Numbered from the stretch's first letter, positions 12,600 through 23,216 are shown. The stretch: DNA of 64,000 nucleotides from Ashinkailepas kermadecensis (GCA_034440615.1 JAOTOM010003987.1:124001-188000); one strand, 5' to 3'. The notes: generated from the sequence alone by a model not told the origin. Numbers and translations: made by a program.

Positions 12600-13760
12600 C
12601 TTGGCAGCATTGATGGCTGTGAAAGATACCGTATCTCTGAGGCTGGCTCTCAGTATTTCTCGCGTCCATCACCAGTTCTCCAGGACTCGCTTAGCTATCA
12701 GTGGGTCCAGATCCTTCAGGTACCCATCCAAAAGCTCAGGAACAGCCCACTGCAGTCCTCTCTGGCTCTCAGTGGATGTATTCATCCGCCAGGAGCTCCC
12801 TCCATCTTGCATGGGTCAATCCCATGCAACAAACCTGTCTAGCAGTCATCAACAAACCTGTCTAGCTTTCAGGGAAAACCTGCAGCTCCGAGACAGACCT
12901 CACAACTTCTACCAAACATCACCAGCTATCGGAACTTTCCTTAGCTCTTAGGTGGTTCTGTCCATCCCTCAGTGTTCCTCCCAAGCCTCAGGAGAATCGC
13001 AGTCAGGTCCGATCTAGCTTTCAGGTGACCTCCCTAGTCCTCAACAGTTTGTCGGGCTGGTAATGACATTCTAAATCTGGAATTGGCTCTCAGTACTCCT
13101 CACAGCCATCGCTAGCGATTAGGGACTCTCTTTAGATCTCAGTTCGTCACATAGGGACCCCTTACCTATTGGGCATCCCAGTCCAGTCCTCTCTAGCTCT
13201 CAGTGACCATCTTCAATCGTCAGGTGTCCTCTCCAGTTGTTAGGGACCTTCCCAGTCCATGGCAGTCTTTCTAGCTTCAAGGGCTTTCTTGCTCTGACAT
13301 AAGCCCACAGTATTCCTCACAATCATCCATTGTTAGCCTTAGGGACTCTTCTTAGTCCTCAGGGGGTTGCATTAGCCCTCAAGAGCCTTCTCAAGCTGCT
13401 AGAGACCCTTCCTAGTTATCGACAGCTCGTGTGGTTTCAAAAACGTTTTAGCTCTGAGGCTGGCCCTCGGTGTTCCTCACCTCAATTGCCAGCAAACATG
13501 GATTTTTTTAACCTATCGAGGAACCTTGTTAATTCGTTTGGAGCCGCTCTCAACGTCAGACAAATCTAAGTATAGTCCTCTCTGACTCTCACGAGATCCT
13601 TTTCCTCCCTCAGGGCCCTCTCCTGTTTGTAGGGGCCCATCACAGTTCTCAATAGTGCTGTCTAACTTGTGGAATTTCAGATCTGAGATGGGCTCTCATT
13701 AGTCCTCTTCAGCTCTCAGGGGTCCTGTTCATCTCTCAGGGGCTCTTTCAAACCCATAAA
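12600..13760. repeat. Degenerate CTCTCAGG-type minisatellite
   Basis: A long stretch in which phrases such as TCTAGCTCTCAGTG, CCTCAGGGG and CCAGTCCTC recur at irregular spacing. It looks like an old tandem array that has diverged. I cannot fix a period by eye; roughly 50-70 bp seems likely. No protein feature is supported. Confidence 0.5.
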
Positions 13761-13815
13761 GCACCCCATCCTTCTCTGACCCCACGTGCCCTGTTTATTC
13801 CTCGGCTGTTAGGGG

Positions 13816-14420
13816 TTTGATCAATATCTTCAAGGTCAAATGAGGTCACATTTGTCAAAATTGTCTTGTTTTGCGTGGCTTGGCTTCTCATTGTTATGGA
13901 TCGCTGTGATTGTGTTCAAATGCTCCAAGATGAGCATCAATGATGTTTTGGACATGACTAATGATGCAATACAGATGCTAGAACCGACATTTGACCTCAG
14001 GTCACCTATATAGCAGCACTTTATCAGGTCAGTTACCTGTTCCAGTGACCGGAACCGGGCCGCCCGCCCGAACTTGACCTGACTTGACCTCGGTGACCTA
14101 ACATGACCTTCAAACTATATAGCATATCAATATACATCAAACAAGTTGCTAGTGTTGCCAAGAACACTTCCCTTTTGCATATATACGGGAAGCGCATCAG
14201 CGCCGATTTTTGTGGTCTGGCGCTACGATTTTGTTTTGCTTTAACGGCCCCTAACTCGAAAAATTATCGGCGAATCTCCATTGTTCTTGCTTCAAACGAC
14301 GCGCCAGTCATTTCGAAGCAGGTACACAAAAAATGGCGTATATCGACCGTTAAAATCTGGAGTTATGTACGAAAAACCGGAGGGGTGGGCGGATTCCGCC
14401 CCCTCCAGTGCGCGTTTTAA
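13816..14420 (-). mobile_element. MITE-1 copy, inverted, truncated and internally deleted
   Basis: Reads as the reverse complement of MITE-1. The left terminus CCAGTGCGCG plus TTTTAA lies at 14,407-14,420, and the reverse-complemented AGGTCA array lies near 14,070-14,110. The GC-rich right terminus is missing at 13,816, and a central section of about 150 bp is absent compared with the complete copies. The TTAA at 14,417-14,420 abuts a dispersed repeat whose second copy (56.6-57.0 kb) lacks the element. Confidence 0.85.
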
Positions 14421-14645
14421 TGCGGACACCGGGGGATCTCCAGTAAAGAAAGAAAACAGGTAGCTTCCTGATGCCATTCAAGAACTCTGAAATATGCGCC
14501 CGCGACATGCGCACCCGGATGCTCACTATTGTGTGCGTGAAGAATGTGGTTACAATTTATGATACTCTATGTCTGGCGTCTGTCTATGGCGGTGCGCGGG
14601 ACCATTCCCTGAATGTTAATGTGCCCCAACCTCAAAGTTCATTAC
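14421..14645. repeat. Dispersed repeat R4, copy 1
   Basis: Matches 56,640-57,010 in inverted orientation: GGGGGATCTCCAGTAAAGAA near 14,434, TTCAAGAACTCT, and CCCTGAATGTTAATG near 14,610. Copy 2 holds roughly 190 extra bases in the middle. No coding content is recognised. Confidence 0.75.
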
Positions 14646-14649
14646 ATCG

Positions 14650-15530
14650 TAGTTCTTCGATTTGTGGATATTCATCGCCTGTTGTGTTGATACTGCGGCA
14701 AACAATTAAAAATTCGTGCATAGATCACTGATGGCCTTATTTTTGAGGGTCCAAATCCCAAACAAATTTTTTCATGATCGCAACTGAGCTTACCGTTCGA
14801 CAAATTCATGGCATTATAGCACGGTGCTGCGACTTTTTAAAATTCATCGCCCATTTGTCTGATATTGCGGCAAACAATTACAAATTCGTGGATGTGGAAC
14901 CCACGACTAGGACAGACGCCAGGGTCGCTAGTCATCGATTATAAAATCAAGCTGATACGTTATTGTAAAAGGGCCTTTCTGGGGTAATCAACTTCAGATG
15001 TTTTTCTTTACATGTATCATATTCCGGATGTCCTTGAGCGAAAATTGGTGTCGACATTTTTGGGTTGAAAGCAGCACGTCGTCAATCCACTGATGTTGCA
15101 AATCGCATCAATGACGGCATCGTTTTGGGAGTCCAAATCCCGAACCGGATTTGTCAAAAACCTGACCGCAACGAAGCTTAATGTTCGCCGAATTCATGAT
15201 ATTATAAGGCGGTGCTGCGACTTTTTGAGATTAGTGGCCCGTTTGTTTGATATCGCGACAAACAATTACAAATTCGTGGATGGATCAATGACGGCATTAT
15301 TTGAGGGGTCCAAATCCCTAAGCGAATTTTTTCAAAAGATAATCGCAACTAAGCTTAACGTTCGCCGAATGCATGACATTATAGCGCAGTGCTGCGACGT
15401 TTTGAGATTCGTGGCCCATTTTCTTGATATTGCGGCAAGCAATTACAAATTCGTGGATTGGTCAATGACGGCATTGTTTTGGTGATCCAAATCCCGAACC
15501 GAATTTTTAACAAAATGACCGCAACTGAGC
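14650..15530. repeat. ~178-bp satellite, left block
   Basis: Units of about 178 bp with landmarks GGTGCTGCGACTTTTTGAGA, CGGCAAACAATTACAAATTC and GGTCCAAATCCCGAA. Clear phases fall at about 14,826, 15,213 and 15,392. About 165 bases of unrelated sequence (14,896-15,060) interrupt the array. The array resumes at 16,456 after a MITE-1 insertion. Each unit carries a GCTTAACGTTCGCCGAATTC phrase containing a TTAA. Confidence 0.82.
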
Positions 15531-15534
15531 TTAA

Positions 15535-16453
15535 CACGCGCACTGGAGGGGGGGGGGGCGTCGAAATCCGCCCACCCCTCCGGTTTTTCGCAAATAACTG
15601 CAGATGTTACGGGTCGATAGACGCGATGTTCTGCGTACCTGCTTAGAAATGAACGGCGCGTCGCTTAAAGTAAGAAAAAAATCGAAATCGGCCGATTTTC
15701 TTCTTCAAGTTAGGGGCCGTTAAAGTTAAAAAAAAATTATAGCGCCAAACCACAAAAATCGTCGCTGATGCGCTTCCCGTATGCTCGCAAACGGGAATTG
15801 TTTTTGGCAACACTAGCGACTTGTTTGATGTATATTGATATGCTATATAGTTTCAAGGTCATGTTAGGTCACCGAGGTCAAGTCAGGTCAAGTTCATGAC
15901 AGGTTAATGGAACCAAGCTTGATCAACCGGAATGTTGTCATAAATGCACTACTGTTTGTCATTTGTACTGTTTGTCATTGCGTTTCAATACTTTATTCAT
16001 GTACTTCACTCCTTTCTTCACGAAGCCGAGTGCTCCGAGCTGCCCGACGGAGCAGTGGGCGGGCGGCCCGGTACCGGTAACTGGAACAGGTAACTGACCT
16101 GATAAAGTGGTGCTATACAGGTGACCTGAGGTCAAATGATGGGTCTAGCACCTCCATTGCATCATTAGTAATGCCAAAACATCATTGATGCCCATTTTGG
16201 AGCATTTAAACACAATCACAGCGATCCATAACGATGACAAGCCAAGCCACGCAAAACCAGAAAAGTTTGCCAATTTGACCTCATTTCACCTTGAAGATAT
16301 TGACCTAAGGTCATGAAATTGGCACACAATAGAGGTCACTACCGTATCCATCCACCCTGCGAATTTCGTTCCTCCAGCTTTACTAGGAGCCGAGATCTTA
16401 GGGGGGGCGGCATCCACCTGCGCGTAATTTTCAGAGGCCCTCCAGGGCGCGTG
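15535..16453 (+). mobile_element. MITE-1, complete copy in satellite
   Basis: A 919-bp element from CACGCGCACTGGAGG to CCTCCAGGGCGCGTG. The left TTAA is at 15,531-15,534 and a decayed TGAA at 16,454-16,457. It sits in the TTAA of a 178-bp satellite unit: satellite phrase GAGCTTAA precedes it and GACGCCGAATTCATG follows it. It contains four AGGTCA half-sites in direct orientation at 15,856-15,890. There is no transposase, so it must depend on an enzyme encoded elsewhere. The TTAA target suggests piggyBac-type mobilisation. Confidence 0.9.
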
Positions 16454-16455
16454 TG

Positions 16456-16690
16456 AATGGACGCCGAATTCATGATATTACAAGGCAGTGCTGCGACTTT
16501 TTTAGATTCGTGACCCGTTTTCTTGACATCGCGGCAAACAATTTCGAATTTGCAAATGGATCTATGACGGCATTATTTTGGGGGTCAGAATCCCGAAGCT
16601 AATTTTTCAACAAAATGATCGCAACTAAGCTTAACGTTCGCCGAATGCATGGCATTGCAACGCAGTGCTGCTACTTTTTTTATAACATTT
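16456..16690. repeat. ~178-bp satellite, right block
   Basis: Continuation of the satellite after the MITE-1 copy, with GCCGAATTCATGATATTACA, the CTGCGACTTTTTTAGATTCG phrase and one further partial unit. The array decays near 16,690. Confidence 0.8.
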
Positions 16691-17282
16691 ATTTCATGGT
16701 TTCTTGGTATTGTTGAATTTGTGACAATGTCGGGCCGCTCTGCCTATAGCTTCCCCATTGGCCGGTTAGCGGCGCTAGTTTCGCCTCCCGACGGCCGGCG
16801 GCTGATGTCCGCGCTTGACGCGTAACGGAGGTAGAAGTTGAACTGCAATCACATGCATGTAGAAACATTGACAAGGATTCCGAAGCCGAGCCTATCAAAG
16901 CATAACGAGGGTAATCAGAATATATATTGACACGACGCAGGGAACTATGATGTCATCGTTTCGCGGCCGGCACATTCATATACTCTTCTCCTCACTCCTT
17001 GTCTCCATTAAAAACGCTAACAAGAGGTAGGCTCTTGACGTTCGAAACCAACTTCACTTCCTTTTGGACCTTGCACAGGTGTCACATTTGGCTCTCAATG
17101 TCTGGAGGCTCCTCCCCGAGAACATCAACAAGTTCAAAAGTTCCGCACGAATTGGACTGGAACGACGAGCCTTCGGAAACTTCTTCAGTCTATGTATCTC
17201 CGGTATCGTTCAGCACGTGCACGCCGTGGGAAGACAGGCATTAACCGTCGTAATTATGGACGCTTGTAATACGCCGGAACGA
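16691..17282. other. No recognised gene
   Basis: About 590 bases between the satellite and the foldback element. Two overlapping plus-strand ORFs (16,999-17,244 and 17,064-17,429) show no motif I recognise, and the second runs into the foldback arm. Confidence 0.45.
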
Positions 17283-17639
17283 GAAGGATCGCATGGCACA
17301 CATGCACCATTGACCCTCGTCGGTACAGGGGTTTGTTGCGAACCAGTCACTTGGCGGTCACAGCAAAACGGCGCCCGTCAGCGCGCCGCCGCCTGGTATG
17401 TGACAGGGCATCTTTTGATGTCTTGTTAGTGCACAAACTTGATAGTAGCTGTACGTGACATCTCCAAATTTCTACACAATCGAGTTCATGCACTAACAAT
17501 ACATCAAAAGATGCCCTGTCGCATACCAGGCGGCGGCGCGCTAACGGGCACCGTTTTGCTGTGACCGCCAAGTGACTGGTTCGCAACAAGCCCCTGTACC
17601 GGTGAGGGTCAATGGTGCATGTGTGCCATGCGATCCTTC
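17283..17639. mobile_element. Foldback element with ~160-bp arms
   Basis: A near-perfect inverted repeat. The arm 17,283-17,441 (GAAGGATCGCATGGCACACA at its outer edge) pairs with 17,480-17,639 (ending TGCCATGCGATCCTTC). A 38-base loop holds TACGTGACATCTCCAAATTT. The inner part of the arms is itself bounded by TTAGTGCA/TGCACTAA. No target duplication is obvious at the edges. It has no coding capacity, so it resembles a foldback or snap-back MITE. Confidence 0.82.
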
Positions 17640-17642
17640 CTG

Positions 17643-17707
17643 TTGAGGCTGCTTGTTAGTAGCTTTACGTGACATCTCCAAATTTATACACTAACGGGCA
17701 GCCTCAA
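17643..17707. repeat. Small hairpin sharing the foldback loop core
   Basis: TTGAGGCTGCTTGTTAG (17,643-17,659) pairs with CTAACGGGCAGCCTCAA (17,691-17,707), 15 of 17 positions. The loop again contains TACGTGACATCTCCAAATTT, the same core as in the neighbouring 357-bp foldback. Confidence 0.75.
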
Positions 17708-18692
17708 GAGGGAGCATCCCAGCTTTTTGGTCTCACAAATCGAAAACTATCTGACAGTAACTATATCCATTGGCTCTAAATCACCAATGTAGGGTTGGGT
17801 GATGGATAACCCAGCTGATCGGTGTATATTGGTCTTTGACTTTTCCTAGACCATCCAAGATCAATTACCTAGCTTCATTTCAGATGACCTTTTCGGGATA
17901 CGGGGAAATTCTGGAGTTAATTAGCACGCTTGGATGAATTTGTAATTTCTCCTTTCTCCAGGAAAAAATAGGACATTCGGTTGGTACCGGACAGCAGTTA
18001 GTACCGGACGGCTCAATTTCTCCACATTGGCAACCCTGATGACAGGGGTGTCGGTTTTTGAAAAACATTGGGGGGGGGGGCGAAGTGTCAACGTACTAGA
18101 CCCCCCCCCCCCCAAACCAAAAACTCATCGGATTTCGCCCACTATATTTTCAGACCTCAATAATTCTTATTTTTTATTTCACGATGTCTATGTTTATGTT
18201 TATTCAGCATCCTCGCCAACGGGCAAAATCGTCCAGTAACAGGTGAAGTCACATAAGCAAAAGAGCAGTACACAGTACATGTCAACATAACAACTTTGAG
18301 TCATAGCATGCGATTACAGAGTCATACAATGGACTTGGGTCCATCGTCATCGTCAACGTCACCGTCATCGTCAACGTTACCGTCACCCTCCCCTCACTGT
18401 ACACACCAACAAACACACACCGGCTTAAGTAAAATATTTCTGCGCCCATATGCAGGATAAAACACACCGGCCTTGATGGAGCATCGGAGCACAGCAGGCC
18501 TGAACTGTGATGACGATGTGTGAAGGTATTTCCTTGGTGCCTAACATTGGGGAGGGGCGAAGCCAAAGTTTTGTTGGGGCGAATTCAGGGTCGGGCGGGG
18601 GCACGGCCTCCACAGAAGCATAGACATAGAAAACAATGTAACTCTGATTAAACATGTGCATTGATGTAGTCATCGTGATCGAAGAGTCTAGT
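17708..18692. other. No recognised gene
   Basis: About 1 kb up to the start of the large inverted duplication. It has a G-run (18,069-18,078) and C-run (18,102-18,114) pair flanking GTGTCAACG, and a short GTCATCGTCAACGTC-type repeat at about 18,341-18,390. I see no gene. Confidence 0.5.
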
Positions 18693-18884
18693 CAGTCACC
18701 ACACACGACACCAAGCAAACTAAAATGCACAACGGATCATAGACATCAATCAGCGCAATCGTCCTACTACTTTCTTTTAACAACAGTCTAAAAACTCCAC
18801 CCGTACCCAATGGTGCAGCCAAGAGCAAGAGTAGGACACACTGGGTACATGACTCTCCGGTCACGGCCAAGGAGTCCGAAAAGG

Positions 18885-19500
18885 TCATCCTAGGAGATTC
18901 CTAGAAGTGCCATCCGACGGTTTTGAAATGGATATGTCGGCTCGAATCATTTCTTTGCTAGAGTCGGAAATAAAAAGTACAAAACTTCGGAAAGTGGGAA
19001 TAATGGCAGAATTCAAAGCAGTTTCAAATCGGCGGAATTGGAATCGTCCCCGCACCAGGTGTATCACAATAGGGGCATTTTTACTGCAACCCTGTTAGCA
19101 CTTGTAGTCCTTTCCTTCCAAAAGGTTGTCTAAACCTTTGGTGGTGCTTGGACCCCACCATATTTGCCTTCTTGACCTCATTCACCAATTTGACTTCTAA
19201 TTCCCCTTGAAATTGACTTGGGACGGATCAAGGAGGATAATATTCCCAAATCTCCAAAATGCCGAGATTCGCAGTAGTTGCAGCATAGCAACACCAAATC
19301 CAGATCATACTGTTCTTTCATCAAATCAAATAACTCTGCTTTCCCAAAATTGTAGTCAGCATTTCTGGCCGCGCTGCTGTCAATACCTGTAATTATACCC
19401 TAGTGGAAGTAAGGTCAGTCTCGCTGCTGACATAATTTGCCTTTCTGATGGCATCAATATTCATCGCTCGAAATGCACAACAGGAGCAGCTGTGTCTCCC
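18885..19500 (-). pseudogene. Decayed unrecognised coding region, copy 1
   Basis: Read on the minus strand, this gives a nearly continuous coherent protein of about 200 residues, with a few stops or shifts. Successive segments are AMNIDAIRKANYVSSETDL, then FGKAELFDLMKEQYDLDLVL, LAATTANLGI, EIWEYYPP and VKLVNEVKKANMV. These are followed after a shift by LDNLLEGKDYKC and AIIPTFRSFVLFISDSS, ending SDGTSRNLLG then stop. The right-arm copy shares the frame, and differences such as GELDIKLVNEV versus GELEVKLVNEV are conservative, which argues for past coding. I do not recognise the family. It may derive from a host gene or a transposon protein. Confidence 0.5.
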
Positions 19501-19820
19501 CGCACCAGGTGTGTCGCAATGGGGACATTTTTACTGCAGCCCTGTTAGTACTTGTAATCCTATCCCTCCAGAAGGTTAAGTGCGGAGTTTTCTATACCTT
19601 TGGTGGTGCTTGGACTCCACCATATTTGCCTTCTTGACCTCATTCACCAATTTTATATCTAATTCCCCTTGAAATTCATTTGGGACGAACCCAGGAGGAT
19701 AATATTCCTAAATCTCCAAAATGCCGAGATTCGCAGTTGTTGCAGCTAGCAACACCAAATCCAGATCATACTGTTCTTTCATCAAATCAAATAACTCTGC
19801 TTTCCCAAAATTTTAATCAA
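19501..19820 (-). pseudogene. Decayed unrecognised coding region, copy 2 (partial)
   Basis: A second, direct copy of the central part of the neighbouring decayed coding region. On the minus strand it reads ELFDLMKEQYDLDLVLLAAT, then TTANLGI, an in-frame stop after LEI, and GELDIKLVNEVKKANMVESK. The join to copy 1 falls at a CCGCACCAGGTGT phrase. The right arm has only one copy of this segment, so the duplication is confined to this arm. Confidence 0.5.
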
Positions 19821-20282
19821 GGCCAAGGTTACTAAACGGATGTCAGGTCAAATTCTCTCTTCTTATCGCAGCAAGGGGAAAACTTTTCGTGCAGAACATG
19901 ATGAAAGAATGATATAGACATTCGGCTTTCAAATATGTCACAAGGTCAATGGTGTTAGGTCAGGTCAAGTATTATGCTTATTCTACACTGCCGTCTTGTG
20001 TGTGGAGTTGGGATTTTTGTGCGCGTCAGCTGCCTTGGCGACATTGCGCCCGCAATGTGGTCTTATGCCGAATGCTACTGTTCCTTGTTAATTGAAATTT
20101 TAATTCAGTTTTAGAGCCACCGAAGTAGTACACCATGACATTGTGTGAACAATGATCCGAGATGACCCGACTTCGTGTGACCCGAACTTATCATATAAAG
20201 CAAATATAGAGCATATCAAGGGCAAATATAAAGAGGTGCAAAATGTCGGACAGTAGGAACACATGACAGACGTAAGGAGTCT

Positions 20283-20477
20283 TCATATAGGTGCGAGGGA
20301 CACGAATAAGGCCACAAGGGTGCCGGGTCCAAAGGCATTTCTGGCCGCACTGCTGTTAGTACCTGTAATCATTACCTTAGTGGAAGTAAGGTCAGTTTCG
20401 CTGCTGACATAATTTGCTTTTCTGATGGCATCAATATTCATCGCTCGAAATGCACAACAAGAGCAGCTGTGTCTCAA
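20283..20477 (-). pseudogene. Fragment of the decayed coding region
   Basis: A 64-codon minus-strand frame (CSCCAFRAMNIDAIRKANYV, then SSETDLTSTKVMITGTNSSA) almost identical to the right-arm frame at 50,830-51,024. Part of it is repeated at 19,360-19,500, where it runs directly into the FGKAELFDLM segment. This fragment is therefore probably the N-terminal neighbour of the same old protein. Function unknown. Confidence 0.45.
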
Positions 20478-20817
20478 GCAGATTCAATGGCTGTGACGAA
20501 TTGGGAAATATTAATACATCGGTGACATTGGTTCCTATTAATGGTAAGGTGAACGGTAGAATGCGGAGAAAGTGACAACTAGTGCACACAAAACTGCTCG
20601 GACAGATGATGCAAAGCCGTGACTAATCCCACACCGTTCACTGTGACTCACCAGGGCCGTGGAGTACTCGTCGTTCACCAGGGTTGAATTTATACTTTGC
20701 AATCCTGGGTGATGAGAGGACAACATCTGAGTCATGGAATACGGAGAGGATATTTTCCTTCAAATCTTGGCATCAGAGTCTCACTTTGAAGTTTCAGGTG
20801 ATTCTTGAGCACTTTAA

Positions 20818-21743
20818 CACGCGCACTGGAGGGGGGGGGGCGAAATCCGCCCACCCCTCCGGTTTTTCGCAAATAACTGCAGATTTTACCGGTCAATATA
20901 CGCGATTTTCGGTGTACCTGCTTAGAAATGAACGGCGCGTCGTTTAAAGCAAGAAAAATGGAAATCTGCCGAAATGTTTTCAAGTTAGGGGCCGCTAAAT
21001 TCAAAAAATGTTATAGCGCCAGACGACAAAAATCGGCGCTGATGCGCTTCCAGTATACTAACAAAAGGGAAGTGTTCTAGGCAACACTAGCGACTTGTTT
21101 GATGCATATTGATATGCTGTATAGTTTCAAGGTCATGTTAGGTCACCAAGGTCAAGTCAGGTGAAGTTCATGACAGGTTAATGGAACCAAACTTGATCAA
21201 CTGGAATGTTACCATAAATGCACTACTGGTTGTCATTTGTACTGTTTCTCATTGCGTTTCCATACTTTATTCATGTACTTCACTCCCTTCTTCACGAAGC
21301 CGATTGCTCCGAGCTGCCCGACGGAGCAGTCGGGCGAGCGGCCGGTTCCGGTAACTGGAACAGGTAACTGACCTGATAAAGTGGTGCTATATAGGTGACC
21401 TGAGGTCAAATGTTGGGACTAGCATCTGCATTGCATCATTAGTAATGTCCAGAACATCATTGATGCCCATTTTTTAGCATTTAAACACAATCACAGCGAT
21501 CCATAACGATGAGAAGCCAAGCCACGCAAAACTGGAAAATGTTGCAATCTGACCTCATTTGACCTTGAAGATATTGACCTAAGGTCACGAAAATTGCACA
21601 CGATAGAAATCACTACCGTGTCCATCCACCCTGCGAATTTCGTTCCTCCAGCTTTACTAGGAGCCGAGATCTTAGGGGGGGGGCGAAATCCGCCCCCCCC
21701 CCCTCCAGTGCGCGTAATTCTCAGAGGCCCTCCAGGGCGCGTG
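20818..21743 (+). mobile_element. MITE-1, complete copy; other arm empty
   Basis: A 926-bp element flanked by TTAA at 20,814-20,817 and 21,744-21,747. The homologous place in the right arm (50,490-50,493) has a single TTAA between the same flanks (TTTCCAGGTG and AGTGCTCAAG), so this is an insertion with TTAA duplication. It carries the AGGTCA array near 21,130 and G-run/C-run hairpins near both ends (20,830 and 21,675). It is non-coding; short ORFs across it are incidental. Confidence 0.95.
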
Positions 21744-21897
21744 TTAACACCTGGAAATTCATTGTCGAACACCATCGGACGTCCAAATTGAAAACGCATG
21801 GAGGAAACAACATGGAGAAAACAACATGGAGGATAATTTTGCGAAGATAATTTTGCCATGCTATGGATGGCAAAAATCCAGGAAAGTTTTTCGACCC

Positions 21898-22110
21898 TGA
21901 CGTCCATTGTAGCGGGCCAGGGTCGCAGAGCAAACCGTCCACTGTGGCGGATCAGGGCCGTGGAGAACACCGTCCATTGTAACGGACCGGGGCCGCGGAG
22001 CACACCGTCCACTGTGGCGAATCAGGGCCGTGGAGTACACCGTCCATTGTGGCGAATCGGGGCCGCGGAGCACATCGTCCACTGTGGCGCACCGGACCGT
22101 GGAGTACCCA
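21898..22110. repeat. 35-bp minisatellite, about 6 units (left arm)
   Basis: Units close to CGTCCATTGTGGCGAATCAG plus GGCCGTGGAGTACAC. Variants alternate CACTGTGGCG and CATTGTAACG, and GCCGTGGAG and GCCGCGGAG. The inverted counterpart lies at 50,105-50,335 with a similar unit number. Confidence 0.88.
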
Positions 22111-23212
22111 GTCCATTGCGCGGATCATAGCCATCAACAGGTTAAATGATGTCATGCCATGACAGTGGCGTACCTAGGATTTGCGAGAGGGGGCAAACTG
22201 ATTTGGAAGGTACCCAACTACCCCCATTAAAAAAGTCCCCGGATTTTCACCAATATTTTTTTTTTTAACGGGGTTCTTTATTTTTTTTGTTATATAATAA
22301 TTAGTGACCAAATTAACTGTTCTGTGGAGGGGGCCAAATCTACCACCATTACTTCTGAATGACCGGATTTCAACCCTAACTCCCCCCATCCTGTTTGAAG
22401 GTTTTTCTTTTGGTATCCCTTGAAAAGTCACCTCACACTGCTGAAATTACACCAGAACAAATCACTCAAAAATGCAACATTTGGCAACATCAGGCATTCC
22501 AATTAATAACGCCCGGTCGTCAAAACGCCAACGTTCGTGCACGTGTATACCCGCCTTGCGCAGTCGGCACATTCGCCACTCTACGTGCGCTTCTCCGGTG
22601 TCTGCTAGGCCTCCCACGTTTTGCTAATTACTGTCACATGATAGTCTTGTGCCACATTTGACATGTGGAATGCCTGGTATGGCGGCTCGCTGGAAAACAA
22701 ATTCGATAAATTCAATTCGATGTATTAGTTCCCTTCTTCCCACGTTTTCTCGTGATTAGGAAATCCGGAGACACACTGAGCTTTGATGCACGTCATCTCA
22801 GGTTCACGTCTCGGTAGCCAATCTCAGCTCCCAAATTGGCTACCGAGCCGTGACCCTGGCTAGGTGTTCGTTTTTTACCCGTTGCGATTTTCTTCTTCTA
22901 TGGATGTGTTTTAGGGCTCCAGCCAATTTTTGTTAGGGGCCCGGCACATGTTTGAGACCCGGCTTTTTACAGCTTTGTTGCCTTTATATACACCGATGAT
23001 ATTTGTGTGGTATCGGCGCGTTTTCGAAGACGCCGATGTATTTATTTAGTGTCCGGTCTATTTGTTCCTTGTTTACGATCAATTCCATTTTTGAGGGCCC
23101 AGCCCGTTTTTTAGGCCCCGTGCGGTCTGATGGCCCTGGTGTTCCTGGAGGGCCTCTGTTATGCTTTTATTTATCGCTCCCGATGTGTTTATTTCGAGCT
23201 GCACCGCATATT
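22111..23212. other. No recognised gene; one strong hairpin
   Basis: Arm sequence with no recognisable coding domain. A 13-bp stem hairpin at about 22,808-22,845 (CTCGGTAGCCAAT paired with ATTGGCTACCGAG) is conserved in the other arm at about 49,383-49,420. From about 22,915 onward the sequence grades into the GC-rich degenerate minisatellite that MITE-2 interrupts. Confidence 0.5.
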
Positions 23213-23216
23213 TTAA

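Noticed and set aside
22000..22110. Regular spaced repeats as a CRISPR array
   Set aside because: Units are contiguous with no unique spacers, and the context is a eukaryotic transposon-rich genome.
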